A DNA stretch of 64,000 bases from RGIG8700 sp045648505 (GCA_045648505.1 JAZROD010000005.1:5609-69608), one strand, 5' to 3'; numbered from the stretch's first letter, positions 54,960 to 63,686 are shown. Notes: generated by a model not told the origin, from the sequence alone. Numbers and translations are program-made.

Positions 54960-54966
54960 ATAAATA

Positions 54967-55632
54967 TTACTCCTTATCTATTAGCTGATCAATCTTATCT
55001 ATTAGGTTCTGTATCCTGTTCATACCTAAATCTTCTTTCATTTTTTCGGACAATGCTGAAACCCCATCAATACTTTTTTCTATTTTAGTATCCAATTCTA
55101 TTATTCGTTCGTCAATCTTATGACTTGTTCCGATTTGAGAGAGTAATACAGACAATTCATCTTTCCAACGCACAATAGAACTTCTGTATTTTTTTATTTG
55201 CTCAACAATTTTAGAATTAAGTTCTATGCGTTCGTCTTGATCCTCAATGTATCTTTCAAAATCAAATACTTGATATACATCAAAACATTCTTTTAAAAAC
55301 AAATCATCCTGATATGATGTCAAAACAAAAATCGGAAATTCAAATAATTTCTCTTGTGTAGCTGTTACTAATTCTATTCCTGTATATGATATATTCTGCT
55401 GCGAGGATAGATTGTAATCAACAATTAAAGCATCTAATTTAGATGTATATATAATTTCTACCATGTCATTTAAACTATCATTTAATGTTAGTTCTACTGG
55501 ATTTAACATAACATCCTTATATTTTTCTTTAACTAGATTCCCGTCAAGGTCATTCCACCCTAAACGAAGATATGTTATCAACTGAGTTATTTTAGAAGCA
55601 TCATCATCTATAATTCCAATGTTATAAATCAT
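54967..55632 (-). CDS. Receiver-domain protein with C-terminal coiled coil
   Basis: Protein of 221 residues. Receiver domain (~1-130) with the acidic cluster NIGIIDDDAS, phospho-accepting Asp in ALIVDYNLSS (~72) and switch Thr in FVLTSYQDD. In place of a DNA-binding domain there is a long coiled coil (~135-221, KIDERIIELDTKIEKSIDG), suggesting output by protein contact, perhaps with the nuclease encoded next. Start taken as ATG at 55632 with AGGAG upstream. 28 bp after the double-GHKL gene, its presumed kinase. Confidence 0.85.
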   Translation of the reverse strand: MIYNIGIIDDDASKITQLITYLRLGWNDLDGNLVKEKYKDVMLNPVELTLNDSLNDMVEIIYTSKLDALIVDYNLSSQQNISYTGIELVTATQEKLFEFPIFVLTSYQDDLFLKECFDVYQVFDFERYIEDQDERIELNSKIVEQIKKYRSSIVRWKDELSVLLSQIGTSHKIDERIIELDTKIEKSIDGVSALSEKMKEDLGMNRIQNLIDKIDQLIDKE

Positions 55633-55660
55633 CTTATTCACTCCTATTTACAATAAAATT

Positions 55661-57952
55661 TTATAATGGAATTGATATATCTAAACCAAAACCATCTTTA
55701 ACCTTAGTAATAGTATAAGTTCCATTATATTCATTTATACTTGAAGCAACAATAAACATTCCTAATCCCGTGCCTATTTGATTGCCGTTGGCATCATACT
55801 TGCTAGTTGTGCCATACTTGAATATTTCATATGGATTTGATGCAAAGGCATCAGATAGCCCTTGTCCATTATCAAGATAATGTATTATAAATTTATCCCC
55901 ACACTCAATTGATATATTTATATTTCGTTGTTCACACTTAGTGTGTTCAAAGGATTCAATTGAATTAATAATTAAATTATATATGATACTATCAAAGTCG
56001 GTTTCAAAAATTCGTTTATTTGCTATTATTCCATCTGTTGAAAATTCTAACTTTACTTTCTTTCGAACAAGTATGGGTTCTAAAAGTTTGATAGCTGATT
56101 CGATAGTTTTTGATATATCCTTCTTTCTTCTTTTTCTCCGGTCACGATTTGATTGAGTGGTAATAACAGTTATCCAAGCTTTTAAAAACTCATCATTGTT
56201 TTTTAGGTCGTTTAAATTTCGCATAATTAGCTCATCGTCTTTTTGGTTGATAGCAATCTTAAAACCATTAACCCGTGTTACAAGCAATGAATTGATTGTT
56301 TTTAAATCATGAACCATCGAGGTTGTCATAAGTCCGTTGGTCGCAAGTGCCCTAAGAAGTTTAATTTCGGAAATCAATTCTTCTTGTTCTTCTTTATATA
56401 TTTTTAATGCCATTGCTAATTGCTCAGTTTGTTGCTCTTGCTCTGTCTTCCTGTTTTTCTTTTGACTTCCCCTTTTTAACACTTCATCCGCAATTTCCGA
56501 AGCCTGTTCTTTTGTTTCGTTATTTTTGTTCTTAATATCTTTATATTTTTTTATATTGGAAACAATATATGCTCTGTCTTTTTCAAACAACGATATAATC
56601 GATATTAGAATATTACTTAACACTTCAAAGTGATCATTTTCAATTATACCTTCACGGCTCGATTTATCTAATATAGACTCATTTTTTATTCTAGATATCA
56701 AAACAGTTCCTTGTATTTGCGAATTGTTTGCGTGCCATTGTCCAGATTTATCCGAAATTGCAACCGGGTTTACTCCTTTTCTTGCATCAAGGCCTAACCA
56801 GTCATATGATTTAGATTTCGCATCTCCATACGGGCGCACAACAAAATTATCACGATATATCTTTATACCGCCATGTTCTTCCATCCATAGTTTTCTGTTC
56901 GCGTTTACAGGTTTATAATAATAATTTCCTTCTCCACCAGCTAATTTCATGAACAAGTATTGAAATGTAAAAGGACCAACTTCTTTTGCTTTTTTTAAAA
57001 ATTCCATATCTGTATTACCTGTAAGCTCAGACAATGTTTTTTCTACCTTAAATTCTCGGTTAGTAAAATCTTTTAGGGTATAAGGTTCTATTTTAAATGG
57101 TTCGGCAGAAAAAATCTCTTTTGGCATAACATTCAAATCGAATTCATTTCTATCAATTGTTGCTATTACTTTTTCACCATCAAACTCTGCTTTGACTTTA
57201 TAATCATAATCATCGATGGCTTCACATTCAATTTCTTCTACTTCTTGTTCCGGATCCTTTTGGGCAAAAATATAATATTGAGTTTGCTCTCCTGGAGGCA
57301 CTAAAAAACCTAACACTTTATAAATTTTGTTGATGTCATTTGCGCTCCACTTGTCCCTTAATCCGCTGATTTTAAACAATGTTCCTGTTTCTAAACTGAA
57401 CTCAGGTGTGGGTTTTCCGGTTTCCTCAGCTTCTTTTCTCTTCGCCGATGATAATTGGTATATGTGCTTTTTTATATAATCTGGAATTACAGAAGAATAA
57501 TCTTTATCCAAATATTCGAAGTCTGCCTCGATCTCATCAAGAGTCTTTCCGGTTTCTTCAAATTTATCCCAATCATTATACCAATATATTAATGCCTCAG
57601 CCTTGTTCTTTGTATACATTACGCATTTTCTGCCCAGTCTATCAAGAGCAAATCTTCCGATGCCTTTTTCGCCAGATTTAACTCGTTGCCCCTCGCTTAC
57701 AAAACTATATTTTTTACTATCCGTACCAATCAACATCCACGATGTTTCAATTACATCACGAGTCATACCAACGCCATTATCCAAGATATATAAAGTATCA
57801 TTTTCCACATCAAAAGCTATGTAACAAAAATCGGCGTCAGCGTCATATGTATTCTTTATAAGTTCTATTATTGCACCATCTGCTCTTGAAACTCCTTCGC
57901 GTCCAATTAATATTGTGGTACGTGAGGATATCTTATATTTCAGTTTTTCCAT
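55661..57952 (-). CDS. Double-GHKL protein: Hsp90/MORC-like ATPase fused to a histidine-kinase core
   Basis: Protein of 763 residues with two ATP-binding GHKL modules. The N-terminal one (~1-130) has GAIIELIKNTYDADA, LDNGVGMT and GEKGIGRFALDRLG, the Hsp90/MutL/MORC pattern. After a middle domain and a coiled coil (~455-535) comes a histidine-kinase core: H-box TSMVHDLKTINSLL (~548), N-box IIYNLIINSIESF, G1 YLDNGQGLSDAF, F-box EIFKYGTTSKY and G2 GTGLGMFIVAS. No membrane segment, so it senses a cytoplasmic cue. Sits between an adenine methyltransferase and a receiver gene. Such GHKL ATPases are known from restriction-modification neighbourhoods. Confidence 0.9.
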   Translation of the reverse strand: MEKLKYKISSRTTILIGREGVSRADGAIIELIKNTYDADADFCYIAFDVENDTLYILDNGVGMTRDVIETSWMLIGTDSKKYSFVSEGQRVKSGEKGIGRFALDRLGRKCVMYTKNKAEALIYWYNDWDKFEETGKTLDEIEADFEYLDKDYSSVIPDYIKKHIYQLSSAKRKEAEETGKPTPEFSLETGTLFKISGLRDKWSANDINKIYKVLGFLVPPGEQTQYYIFAQKDPEQEVEEIECEAIDDYDYKVKAEFDGEKVIATIDRNEFDLNVMPKEIFSAEPFKIEPYTLKDFTNREFKVEKTLSELTGNTDMEFLKKAKEVGPFTFQYLFMKLAGGEGNYYYKPVNANRKLWMEEHGGIKIYRDNFVVRPYGDAKSKSYDWLGLDARKGVNPVAISDKSGQWHANNSQIQGTVLISRIKNESILDKSSREGIIENDHFEVLSNILISIISLFEKDRAYIVSNIKKYKDIKNKNNETKEQASEIADEVLKRGSQKKNRKTEQEQQTEQLAMALKIYKEEQEELISEIKLLRALATNGLMTTSMVHDLKTINSLLVTRVNGFKIAINQKDDELIMRNLNDLKNNDEFLKAWITVITTQSNRDRRKRRKKDISKTIESAIKLLEPILVRKKVKLEFSTDGIIANKRIFETDFDSIIYNLIINSIESFEHTKCEQRNINISIECGDKFIIHYLDNGQGLSDAFASNPYEIFKYGTTSKYDANGNQIGTGLGMFIVASSINEYNGTYTITKVKDGFGLDISIPL

Positions 57953-57967
57953 AAAAAGACCTCCATT

Positions 57968-59407
57968 TTAATAAGAAAAATTCTTTATATCATCTGGAGT
58001 AACTCGTTTAGAAGTTCCGCTTACACAAACACCCACATTAGATATATGATTTTTGAATTTTTCGGAATTAATTTGTATTAACAAATCATCTAACGTATAT
58101 TCTCCGTTAGATATAATATACAATCCTGAATATGGTATCTCATCCTCATCGAGCATATAAGCTTTAGTGCATTCAGAAATCACCGATGAAATTAAAATTT
58201 TCTTTTGGTTCATATTATGAATAGCTTGCGAACGACCATATTCAAACCATTTTGCCGAAACGTCCGCATCACGTTTCAATAATGCTTCTTTATGACTACT
58301 TAAGTAACTCATAGCATTTGGGAATTTTGAATACATCTCATTTTCTGTATAATGTTTCAACATTCCATCATTATCAAAGTAATACGGAAATATTATATAT
58401 TCTTCATATTTACAATATTTTTTTCCTTTAGGACTAGCTGCTTTCTTTATTAAATCAACTTCTATTTTAAAATTGTTAATATAATAAAACTTAGAATCTA
58501 TTTTGCCGTTTTTCAAAACAAAGGCATCGTTGTATAAAGTAGCAATAGTACTTGACACCTTAAAACGATCACCTAATCTTATTCCATCAGCTTGTTCCGC
58601 TTCATCGAAGCACCATTTGCCATTCAAACTATCTTTTGTAAGTTTTTTTTGTTGTTCCTTATTTTCAATGATCTTTGTATAAGAAAAGTCAACGGTATCC
58701 GAATCTTTTACGACCTTCATTATTGCAGGAGAAACTAGTGCGTTTTTAAAAATTTTGTCTTTAGGAAAATCAATAATAGATACAAGGTCTCTTTTTAATA
58801 AAGTTCTAAGAGATTCAGCGAATACGTTTTTAAATATATTGCTTGGGATGATGTAAACTAATTTCCCTTTTCTTTTTAATAAATTATATGATTTTTCAAC
58901 AAACGCATAGCTATAATCAAATTTTCCTTTTTTACATGTTTGGAAGTTTTCCTTTACAAAAAATTGTATTTCTTTTGGCAAATCAGGATATGCAATATAC
59001 GGAGGATTTCCAACTATATAATCAAATTTGAAATCAATTTCTGCGGATAAAAAATCAGCACACTGTATATTCCATTTAACATCAACTATCCCATACATAG
59101 CGGATATTTTGTTCAGTCTATCAATACACTTTTGAACAAGAACGCTATCAATTTCAAATGCATGTATGTCGCGTTCTATGAATTTCTTAATTTTATTTGC
59201 TGTGAATTTATAACCGATACACTCTTTAATATATCTTTCAACTATTAAAGTCAATATTTCTCCATCGCCGCATGAATTTTCGAGAATTTTTTTTCCTACA
59301 ATACTTTCTGTATATTCTGATAAATCTAGCATTATAGAAGCAATATTTTCGGGAGTGAATATTTGGCACTTTTCTTTTGTCTTCTTATTTTCAATGACTG
59401 ATGGCAT
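57968..59407 (-). CDS. N6-adenine DNA methyltransferase, Eco57I/TaqI-like
   Basis: Methyltransferase of 479 residues. Motif I (SAM binding) is ILENSCGDGEIL (~41), and motif IV NPPYIAYPD (~133) identifies an N6-adenine enzyme. The C-terminal part (~270-479) resembles the target-recognition half of TaqI/Eco57I enzymes (KILISSVISECTKAY). There is no nuclease motif in this protein; the HNH gene three genes downstream is the only nuclease in the operon. It follows AbiEii with a 32-base gap. Confidence 0.9.
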   Translation of the reverse strand: MPSVIENKKTKEKCQIFTPENIASIMLDLSEYTESIVGKKILENSCGDGEILTLIVERYIKECIGYKFTANKIKKFIERDIHAFEIDSVLVQKCIDRLNKISAMYGIVDVKWNIQCADFLSAEIDFKFDYIVGNPPYIAYPDLPKEIQFFVKENFQTCKKGKFDYSYAFVEKSYNLLKRKGKLVYIIPSNIFKNVFAESLRTLLKRDLVSIIDFPKDKIFKNALVSPAIMKVVKDSDTVDFSYTKIIENKEQQKKLTKDSLNGKWCFDEAEQADGIRLGDRFKVSSTIATLYNDAFVLKNGKIDSKFYYINNFKIEVDLIKKAASPKGKKYCKYEEYIIFPYYFDNDGMLKHYTENEMYSKFPNAMSYLSSHKEALLKRDADVSAKWFEYGRSQAIHNMNQKKILISSVISECTKAYMLDEDEIPYSGLYIISNGEYTLDDLLIQINSEKFKNHISNVGVCVSGTSKRVTPDDIKNFSY

Positions 59408-59439
59408 TTTGCACCTCTTCTATTCCAATATATAAAAAT

Positions 59440-60441
59440 TTATAAATGAGAGTTCATCTCTTTTTCCAATTTCTCAATACCATCCAAAATCGTATCAAAT
59501 GGTATCTTTTCTCCATATATCATATTCTGCATATGTTCGTAGTCATCTTTTAACACTTGCAGATTTCTTTCGGGTGGCATCAATTTCATCGTGCCGATTT
59601 TTGCATTTTCGTATTGTGCCCAAGGGCAACGGTAGAATTTTTCTTTAAAAAGCACAACCTTTTCAAGCAATTCTATATTTGCAAATGCAGCATCCTTTAC
59701 AGGCGAATTTGCCATACAATATAAGTCATAGTAGTGTCTTGAATAACGAGCCGGGAATGTTTTATCTTCCGGTCTGTTTGCTTCACGGTGAAGTATGGTA
59801 ACCTTTTCCCAAAATGTTCTTTCGGGCAGAACCGTCAGAATATCTGTTGTAGGTTGTTTGAAAAGCTTCGGATACTGTGTAGCAGCATACGGAGTAATCA
59901 GTTTGACTGCCGCAGGAGTCCAGGCTGCAAGTGCACCGATTTCAAGTCTTATAACTGGAAGTATCGAACGGTCTTCGAAGCTTCTGCTATATGCAAACAC
60001 AACAGTCTGCGGATCGGTTTCTTCTATGTAACATTCAATAGGTGACGAAAGGATATTCTGCAAATCTTTAATTGTTTCTGGCATAAACACATCTTTCAAA
60101 AATTCTTCCGTTCTGCGATTTGCCTCCTTGTTGAAAATATCCTGTTTTGTGTTGCTTCTCTCAATCCAAGGCTCGTCCTTTTCAAAACCAAGCACGCGCC
60201 AATCGAGAATTAAGTCAATGTCTTCCGAAAATCTCTCTATAAGACCATAAGATTTTGAAAGGCTTGTACCACCTTTAAATGCAATATTGTCTTTCCATTT
60301 ACTTGTGTGAAAAAGATAATCAAGCATAAAGCATACCCAAAAATCCTTTTCGATGATAGCATCCGTCATACCCATTTTAGCGGCAGTATTCTGAAACAAT
60401 GCTTTTCTGTCATTTTCGTTTATGTTTGCTATGTTAATCAT
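59440..60441 (-). CDS. AbiEii-type nucleotidyltransferase toxin
   Basis: Nucleotidyltransferase toxin of 333 residues (AbiEii/AbiGii family) of a type IV toxin-antitoxin abortive-infection pair. Key motifs: IAFKGGTSLSKSYGLIERFSEDIDL (positions ~57-80; the GGTSLSK loop and the metal-binding SEDIDL). Family members add nucleotides to tRNA acceptor stems and stop growth on phage infection. Starts four bases inside the antitoxin gene (ATGA overlap). Its 3' end is 32 bp before the methyltransferase gene. Confidence 0.9.
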   Translation of the reverse strand: MINIANINENDRKALFQNTAAKMGMTDAIIEKDFWVCFMLDYLFHTSKWKDNIAFKGGTSLSKSYGLIERFSEDIDLILDWRVLGFEKDEPWIERSNTKQDIFNKEANRRTEEFLKDVFMPETIKDLQNILSSPIECYIEETDPQTVVFAYSRSFEDRSILPVIRLEIGALAAWTPAAVKLITPYAATQYPKLFKQPTTDILTVLPERTFWEKVTILHREANRPEDKTFPARYSRHYYDLYCMANSPVKDAAFANIELLEKVVLFKEKFYRCPWAQYENAKIGTMKLMPPERNLQVLKDDYEHMQNMIYGEKIPFDTILDGIEKLEKEMNSHL

Positions 60442-61055
60442 TTTTCATCACCTTTGCATATTTGTTTTATAAATTCGTATATCCACGAGGTTGCCGCCTT
60501 TGCTTCAAGCAGGGCAGTAGCTTTTTCATCATCGGTTAAGTCATTTTTAAGTTTATTTACAATGCTCTCGTCAATATTATCCTTGCCAAGTGCTTTGAGT
60601 GCCTGAACAATCAATGCGGTCTTATATGATAGCTTTGAAATTTCTTTATTGGTAGTTCTCTTGAATTTTATTGTTGTATTATCGTAGGTGTATTCTTTAT
60701 ATGTTCCGTCACTTACATAGGACCATACAGCAGGAACCTGAGTTGAAAGTCCGAGAATGTTTAATGCAGTATCTCCACATGGAACAATGGTCCATCCGAA
60801 GTTGCGGGCAAGAGCATGTGCAACCTTGTCAGGATTAGGCACAACATATTCTTGTAAAAATTCATTATATTCAGCTTTGTAATATACACCACGAATAATT
60901 CTGACAATAAGTTTTTCTTCTTCAAGGCGCAACAAAGACATATTAACGGTTTTCTTATCCGTAATATTTACAAAATCTACGGCAACAAAAACTGTACCGT
61001 TTTCTGCGTTCAAAATAATTCTTTTTATTTCACTCAAATAATTTGGTCTGCTCAT
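60438..61055 (-). CDS. AbiEi-type antitoxin/repressor (DUF6088)
   Basis: Antitoxin of 205 residues. The N-terminal winged helix (~1-65, LLRLEEEKLIVRIIRGVYY) binds the promoter; the C-terminal part (~75-200, VAHALARNFGWTIVPCGDTALNILGL) is the AbiEi antitoxin domain. AbiEi proteins repress their own operon by binding inverted repeats, and the promoter at 61065-61104 has exactly such repeats. ATG at 61055 follows GAGGTG. Confidence 0.9.
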   Translation of the reverse strand: MSRPNYLSEIKRIILNAENGTVFVAVDFVNITDKKTVNMSLLRLEEEKLIVRIIRGVYYKAEYNEFLQEYVVPNPDKVAHALARNFGWTIVPCGDTALNILGLSTQVPAVWSYVSDGTYKEYTYDNTTIKFKRTTNKEISKLSYKTALIVQALKALGKDNIDESIVNKLKNDLTDDEKATALLEAKAATSWIYEFIKQICKGDEK

Positions 61056-61064
61056 GCAATCACC

Positions 61065-61104
61065 TCGTAGAAATTATTATACACTTTTTTCTACGAAATA
61101 TCAA
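61065..61104 (-). promoter_or_regulatory. AbiE promoter with overlapping inverted-repeat operator
   Basis: On the minus strand TTGATA (61104-61099) and TATAAT (61081-61076) are 17 bases apart. The inverted arms TCGTAGAA (61065-61072) and TTCTACGA (61089-61096) sit just downstream of the -10 and within the spacer, so a bound AbiEi dimer would block the polymerase. Confidence 0.8.
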
Positions 61105-61190
61105 TAGTTTTTAACAATTTCTTTTGGAAATTTTAAAAAAGTTTATTGAGTCGGTTTCATCTTGTAATCACCTAGCAAATAGAGGAGAGG

Positions 61191-61209
61191 AAGCGGAACG
61201 AGTCCGCTT
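61191..61209 (-). terminator. Weak hairpin after the relaxase gene
   Basis: AAGCGGA and TCCGCTT form a 7-bp stem with a five-base loop just past the relaxase stop codon; no clear T run follows. Confidence 0.35.
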
Positions 61210-61212
61210 GCC

Positions 61213-62748
61213 TCACATTTGAAAGCTGAAACCTTCATCTTTATCTAAATCCTCACTTTCTTCGTATGTATCGATGTTGATTTCTTCTGCTTCGTCAAGT
61301 TCTTCTGTCGGGGTTTGGTTTATATCTTTGTCTTGTTGCTTACTCTTCGCTATAAGTGCAGCCGCAAGACCTATGGCACCGCCTAATGCAAATCCAAAGT
61401 TTGAACCCGCATCCTTTGCATCAAGTTTCTTTTTCTTCTCTTCAGGATCATCGTCTTGGTCGTTATCCATCAACGAAGCCACAGCTGCAAAAGTACCGAC
61501 ACCAGCGTCGAGAATAATGTTGCTGCTCCTATTGTAATCGCCAAAAACTTCAACAGGTGCTTTTTCAGCATATCTGTCGCTTCCTCCAAGGCTTCCAAGT
61601 TGTTCTGCATCTCCGAGGAGAACTCTGAAATAAAAGTCTCTCTCATCTTCCCATCCTGTTTCAAAACATTCTCCACATCCTTCACCGTCTCCGTATGTTT
61701 GTTCTGAATATAGTTTGTCATCTTGGCTAACTCCTGTAGTAGTTGATTCATCAGGTCTGCTTGGTTCTCGGCTATCATATCGCTCGTTGCCAGCTCCGAA
61801 ATTAGTTCGTGCAGTTTCGGCTGAAATTCTACCATATCCTTCATCAGTTGTATCTCGATCGACCTCTGTTCCTTCGGTATGGAACATATCTCTACCTGAT
61901 AAGTCTGTTGTGCGAGTTTTCCCAAATTCGAAGAGTTCCTCTCGATTAATTCGTCCATTGAAAAGTTCTTTTGTGAGTTGTTCTCGTATCCTGAATTCAT
62001 TCTCAATCATCTCCTTTAAAAATTTATTATCATGCAGTTTAATATCTCTGCACAGTTTTCCATTTGGACAACTGAAAGTGATATTTTTTCTTTCGTCTGT
62101 CCACCTCATTTGGTATCCTCGTTTTGCCATTTCTTTTGTAAATTGATTTCGATTACCGCTACATTTCATAGCACTTTGAATATCACTCATAAGTCTGAAC
62201 TTCCAGCTTTGACCTTTTTCTGCGGCACGATATTCTCTTGTCGAAATACTTCTGCCGCCTTTTTGATAAGGCGGTAGTACAGAGAAGCCATGACTGATAC
62301 AAATTTCATCACTTATATCCCTTAAAACCTTTAGGAAATTTGGAGTAAAATGTATCTTAGAACCATTTTCAAAATTTACAGAATTAACAACAAAATTTGA
62401 ATGTAAATGAGGTTCATCCATATGCGTGCAAACTAAAACCTCATGTCCCGGCCAAGCTCGTTTAGCAAACTCAATTCCAACCTCGTGTACTTGCTCAGGC
62501 GTGATTTTTTCTTCAGGTGAAAACGATTGAGAAAAGTGATAGAAATTCATACCGGTTTCTTTATGATAAACTGCTTTTGTTGTCATAAATTCTGCATAGG
62601 CATTTTCGCCAATACAATTAATTCCGGTGATTAATTTTCTGCCTGAATTCACATCAAATGTTTTCTCTTTACGGAGACAATAATTGATGAGACCACGCAT
62701 TGCACTTGGGCTTTGTTTTGCTTCAGGAATTACATTTACTGTTGCCAT
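61213..62748 (-). CDS. MOB-family relaxase (MobA/VirD2-like)
   Basis: Conjugative relaxase of 511 residues that should nick oriT. The N-terminal domain (~1-190) has the two key elements: the Tyr region LINYCLRKEKT and the three-His metal motif HMDEPHLHSNFVVNSV. The C-terminal half is acidic and low-complexity, and a separate gene is nested in it in another frame. The ATG overlaps the mobC stop by one base pair set (TAATG). With MobC and the oriT-like region this forms a mobilization module; no type IV secretion genes are in the window. Confidence 0.92.
   Translation of the reverse strand: MATVNVIPEAKQSPSAMRGLINYCLRKEKTFDVNSGRKLITGINCIGENAYAEFMTTKAVYHKETGMNFYHFSQSFSPEEKITPEQVHEVGIEFAKRAWPGHEVLVCTHMDEPHLHSNFVVNSVNFENGSKIHFTPNFLKVLRDISDEICISHGFSVLPPYQKGGRSISTREYRAAEKGQSWKFRLMSDIQSAMKCSGNRNQFTKEMAKRGYQMRWTDERKNITFSCPNGKLCRDIKLHDNKFLKEMIENEFRIREQLTKELFNGRINREELFEFGKTRTTDLSGRDMFHTEGTEVDRDTTDEGYGRISAETARTNFGAGNERYDSREPSRPDESTTTGVSQDDKLYSEQTYGDGEGCGECFETGWEDERDFYFRVLLGDAEQLGSLGGSDRYAEKAPVEVFGDYNRSSNIILDAGVGTFAAVASLMDNDQDDDPEEKKKKLDAKDAGSNFGFALGGAIGLAAALIAKSKQQDKDINQTPTEELDEAEEINIDTYEESEDLDKDEGFSFQM
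61470..62000 (-). CDS. Gene nested in the relaxase gene: coiled-coil, C-terminally membrane-anchored protein
   Basis: Protein of 176 residues read in a different frame of the same strand, wholly inside the relaxase gene. It has a helical body with likely coiled coil (~80-150) and one TM helix at the very C-terminus (~153-172, FLAITIGAATLFSTLVSVLL). A strong AAAGGAG site lies at 62011-62017. This parallels MbeB/MobB-type genes nested in relaxase genes of ColE1-like plasmids, whose products tether the relaxosome to the membrane. The relaxase part it overlaps is low-complexity, as expected if this frame is the conserved one. Confidence 0.75.
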   Translation of the reverse strand: MNSGYENNSQKNFSMDELIERNSSNLGKLAQQTYQVEICSIPKEQRSIEIQLMKDMVEFQPKLHELISELATSDMIAENQADLMNQLLQELAKMTNYIQNKHTETVKDVENVLKQDGKMRETFISEFSSEMQNNLEALEEATDMLKKHLLKFLAITIGAATLFSTLVSVLLQLWLR

Positions 62749-63062
62749 TAATCTCGCCTCGCAATATCTCCAATGCGATCATTTAATTTATTAATCGCAC
62801 TGATAAATTCTTCGAAATTATACGAGTAAAACACCTTCGCATTGACCTTTTGTGTCAGCTGATTAATGTTGTTACCGATGCGCTTAAATTCTAATAAAAA
62901 TGGTTGCATATTGACAGAGATGTAGATAGGCGTTTCGTGAGAGAGCCTGACCATATAATCTGTAACACTTAGATCTGCTTTGTCTGCACGCTTTTGAATA
63001 TATTGTTTTTCTTTCTCAGTAACTCGTATTGTTAATGTCTTATCTCTTTTTCTTTTTGACAT
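62748..63062 (-). CDS. MobC-like relaxosome accessory protein
   Basis: Protein of 104 residues. The N-terminal ribbon-helix-helix (~8-50, LTIRVTEKEKQYIQKRAD then LSVTDYMVRL) binds DNA; the C-terminal MobC region has LLEFKRIGNNINQLTQKVN. It should help the relaxase open oriT. AAGGAGGT precedes the ATG. Stop and relaxase start overlap. Confidence 0.9.
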   Translation of the reverse strand: MSKRKRDKTLTIRVTEKEKQYIQKRADKADLSVTDYMVRLSHETPIYISVNMQPFLLEFKRIGNNINQLTQKVNAKVFYSYNFEEFISAINKLNDRIGDIARRD

Positions 63063-63084
63063 TTATATTACCTCCTTCTTTAAG

Positions 63085-63215
63085 TGGGTCCGGGCTTCTG
63101 CCCGAATATTGTGCCGATAGGGCGGCACAACGCGACAGGCGGACAGCCGGACGCTATGCTTGCCCCAGACTAAGTCTGGGAAAATTCTCAAAGCCGCGTG
63201 TCTAAGAATTTAAGG
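63085..63215. other. Probable origin of transfer (oriT)
   Basis: A GC-rich island in AT-rich DNA directly upstream of mobC, packed with inverted repeats: CGGGC/GCCCG (63091-63104), TTGTGCC/GGCACAA (63109-63130), CCCAGAC/GTCTGGG (63164-63180) and AAATTCT/AGAATTT (63182-63211). Position next to mobC and stacked hairpins fit an oriT; the nick site is not identified. Confidence 0.6.
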
Positions 63216-63233
63216 GATATTGGAATAAAAAAA

Positions 63234-63274
63234 TAATTGATTTGCAAATCTCTGTGAGAGAAGCTAATCAATTA
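63234..63274. repeat. Inverted repeat between oriT region and the winged-helix gene
   Basis: TAATTGATT and AATCAATTA are perfect 9-bp arms around 23 bases. The remaining stretch to 63389 is AT-rich without a gene. May be a terminator or protein-binding site. Confidence 0.4.
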
Positions 63275-63389
63275 AATCATCGTTTTTTTATTACCTATAT
63301 TATTCTTATCCAATAGCCCTATGTTATTATTAACTTAGTATTATTTGTAGCCGTTTTTTACACCACCTAAGTCAAAAAACAACTGCCAT

Positions 63390-63686
63390 TTATTCAAGCA
63401 CTTTATCTGTCAACCGATAGAGATTAGATGTGGAACATCCGTTACTCTTTTTGCGATTAACTTTGATTATGTAACCTGACTCAACCAACTTGGGAATCGT
63501 ATTTTTAACAGTTGATAAACCAACACCTGTATCCTGATGTATAGTATCAAGAGAAGGGAAACAAGAGTTGTCATTACCTGACCTCATACAGAGATAACAC
63601 AGTATCCTGAATTCATTCCCGCTGATACTTTTATCGGTAATAATCTTGTTTAGTATGGTTGTAAAATTACCTTTTAGTTTATTCAT
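63390..63686 (-). CDS. Winged-helix DNA-binding protein, replication-initiator-like N-terminus
   Basis: Protein of 98 residues with a MarR/RepA-type winged helix: FRILCYLCMRSGNDNSCFPS then IHQDTGVGLSTVKNTIPKLVESGYI. This matches the HTH found at the N-terminus of some plasmid/ICE replication initiators and stand-alone regulators of mobile elements. It is too short to be a full initiator. ATG at 63686 follows GGAGGAA. Confidence 0.75.
   Translation of the reverse strand: MNKLKGNFTTILNKIITDKSISGNEFRILCYLCMRSGNDNSCFPSLDTIHQDTGVGLSTVKNTIPKLVESGYIIKVNRKKSNGCSTSNLYRLTDKVLE

Noticed and set aside
61274..62277. Plus-strand frames opposite the relaxase gene
   Set aside because: Ser/Val-rich shadow sequences without start signals; only the same-strand nested frame has a ribosome binding site and a sensible domain layout.
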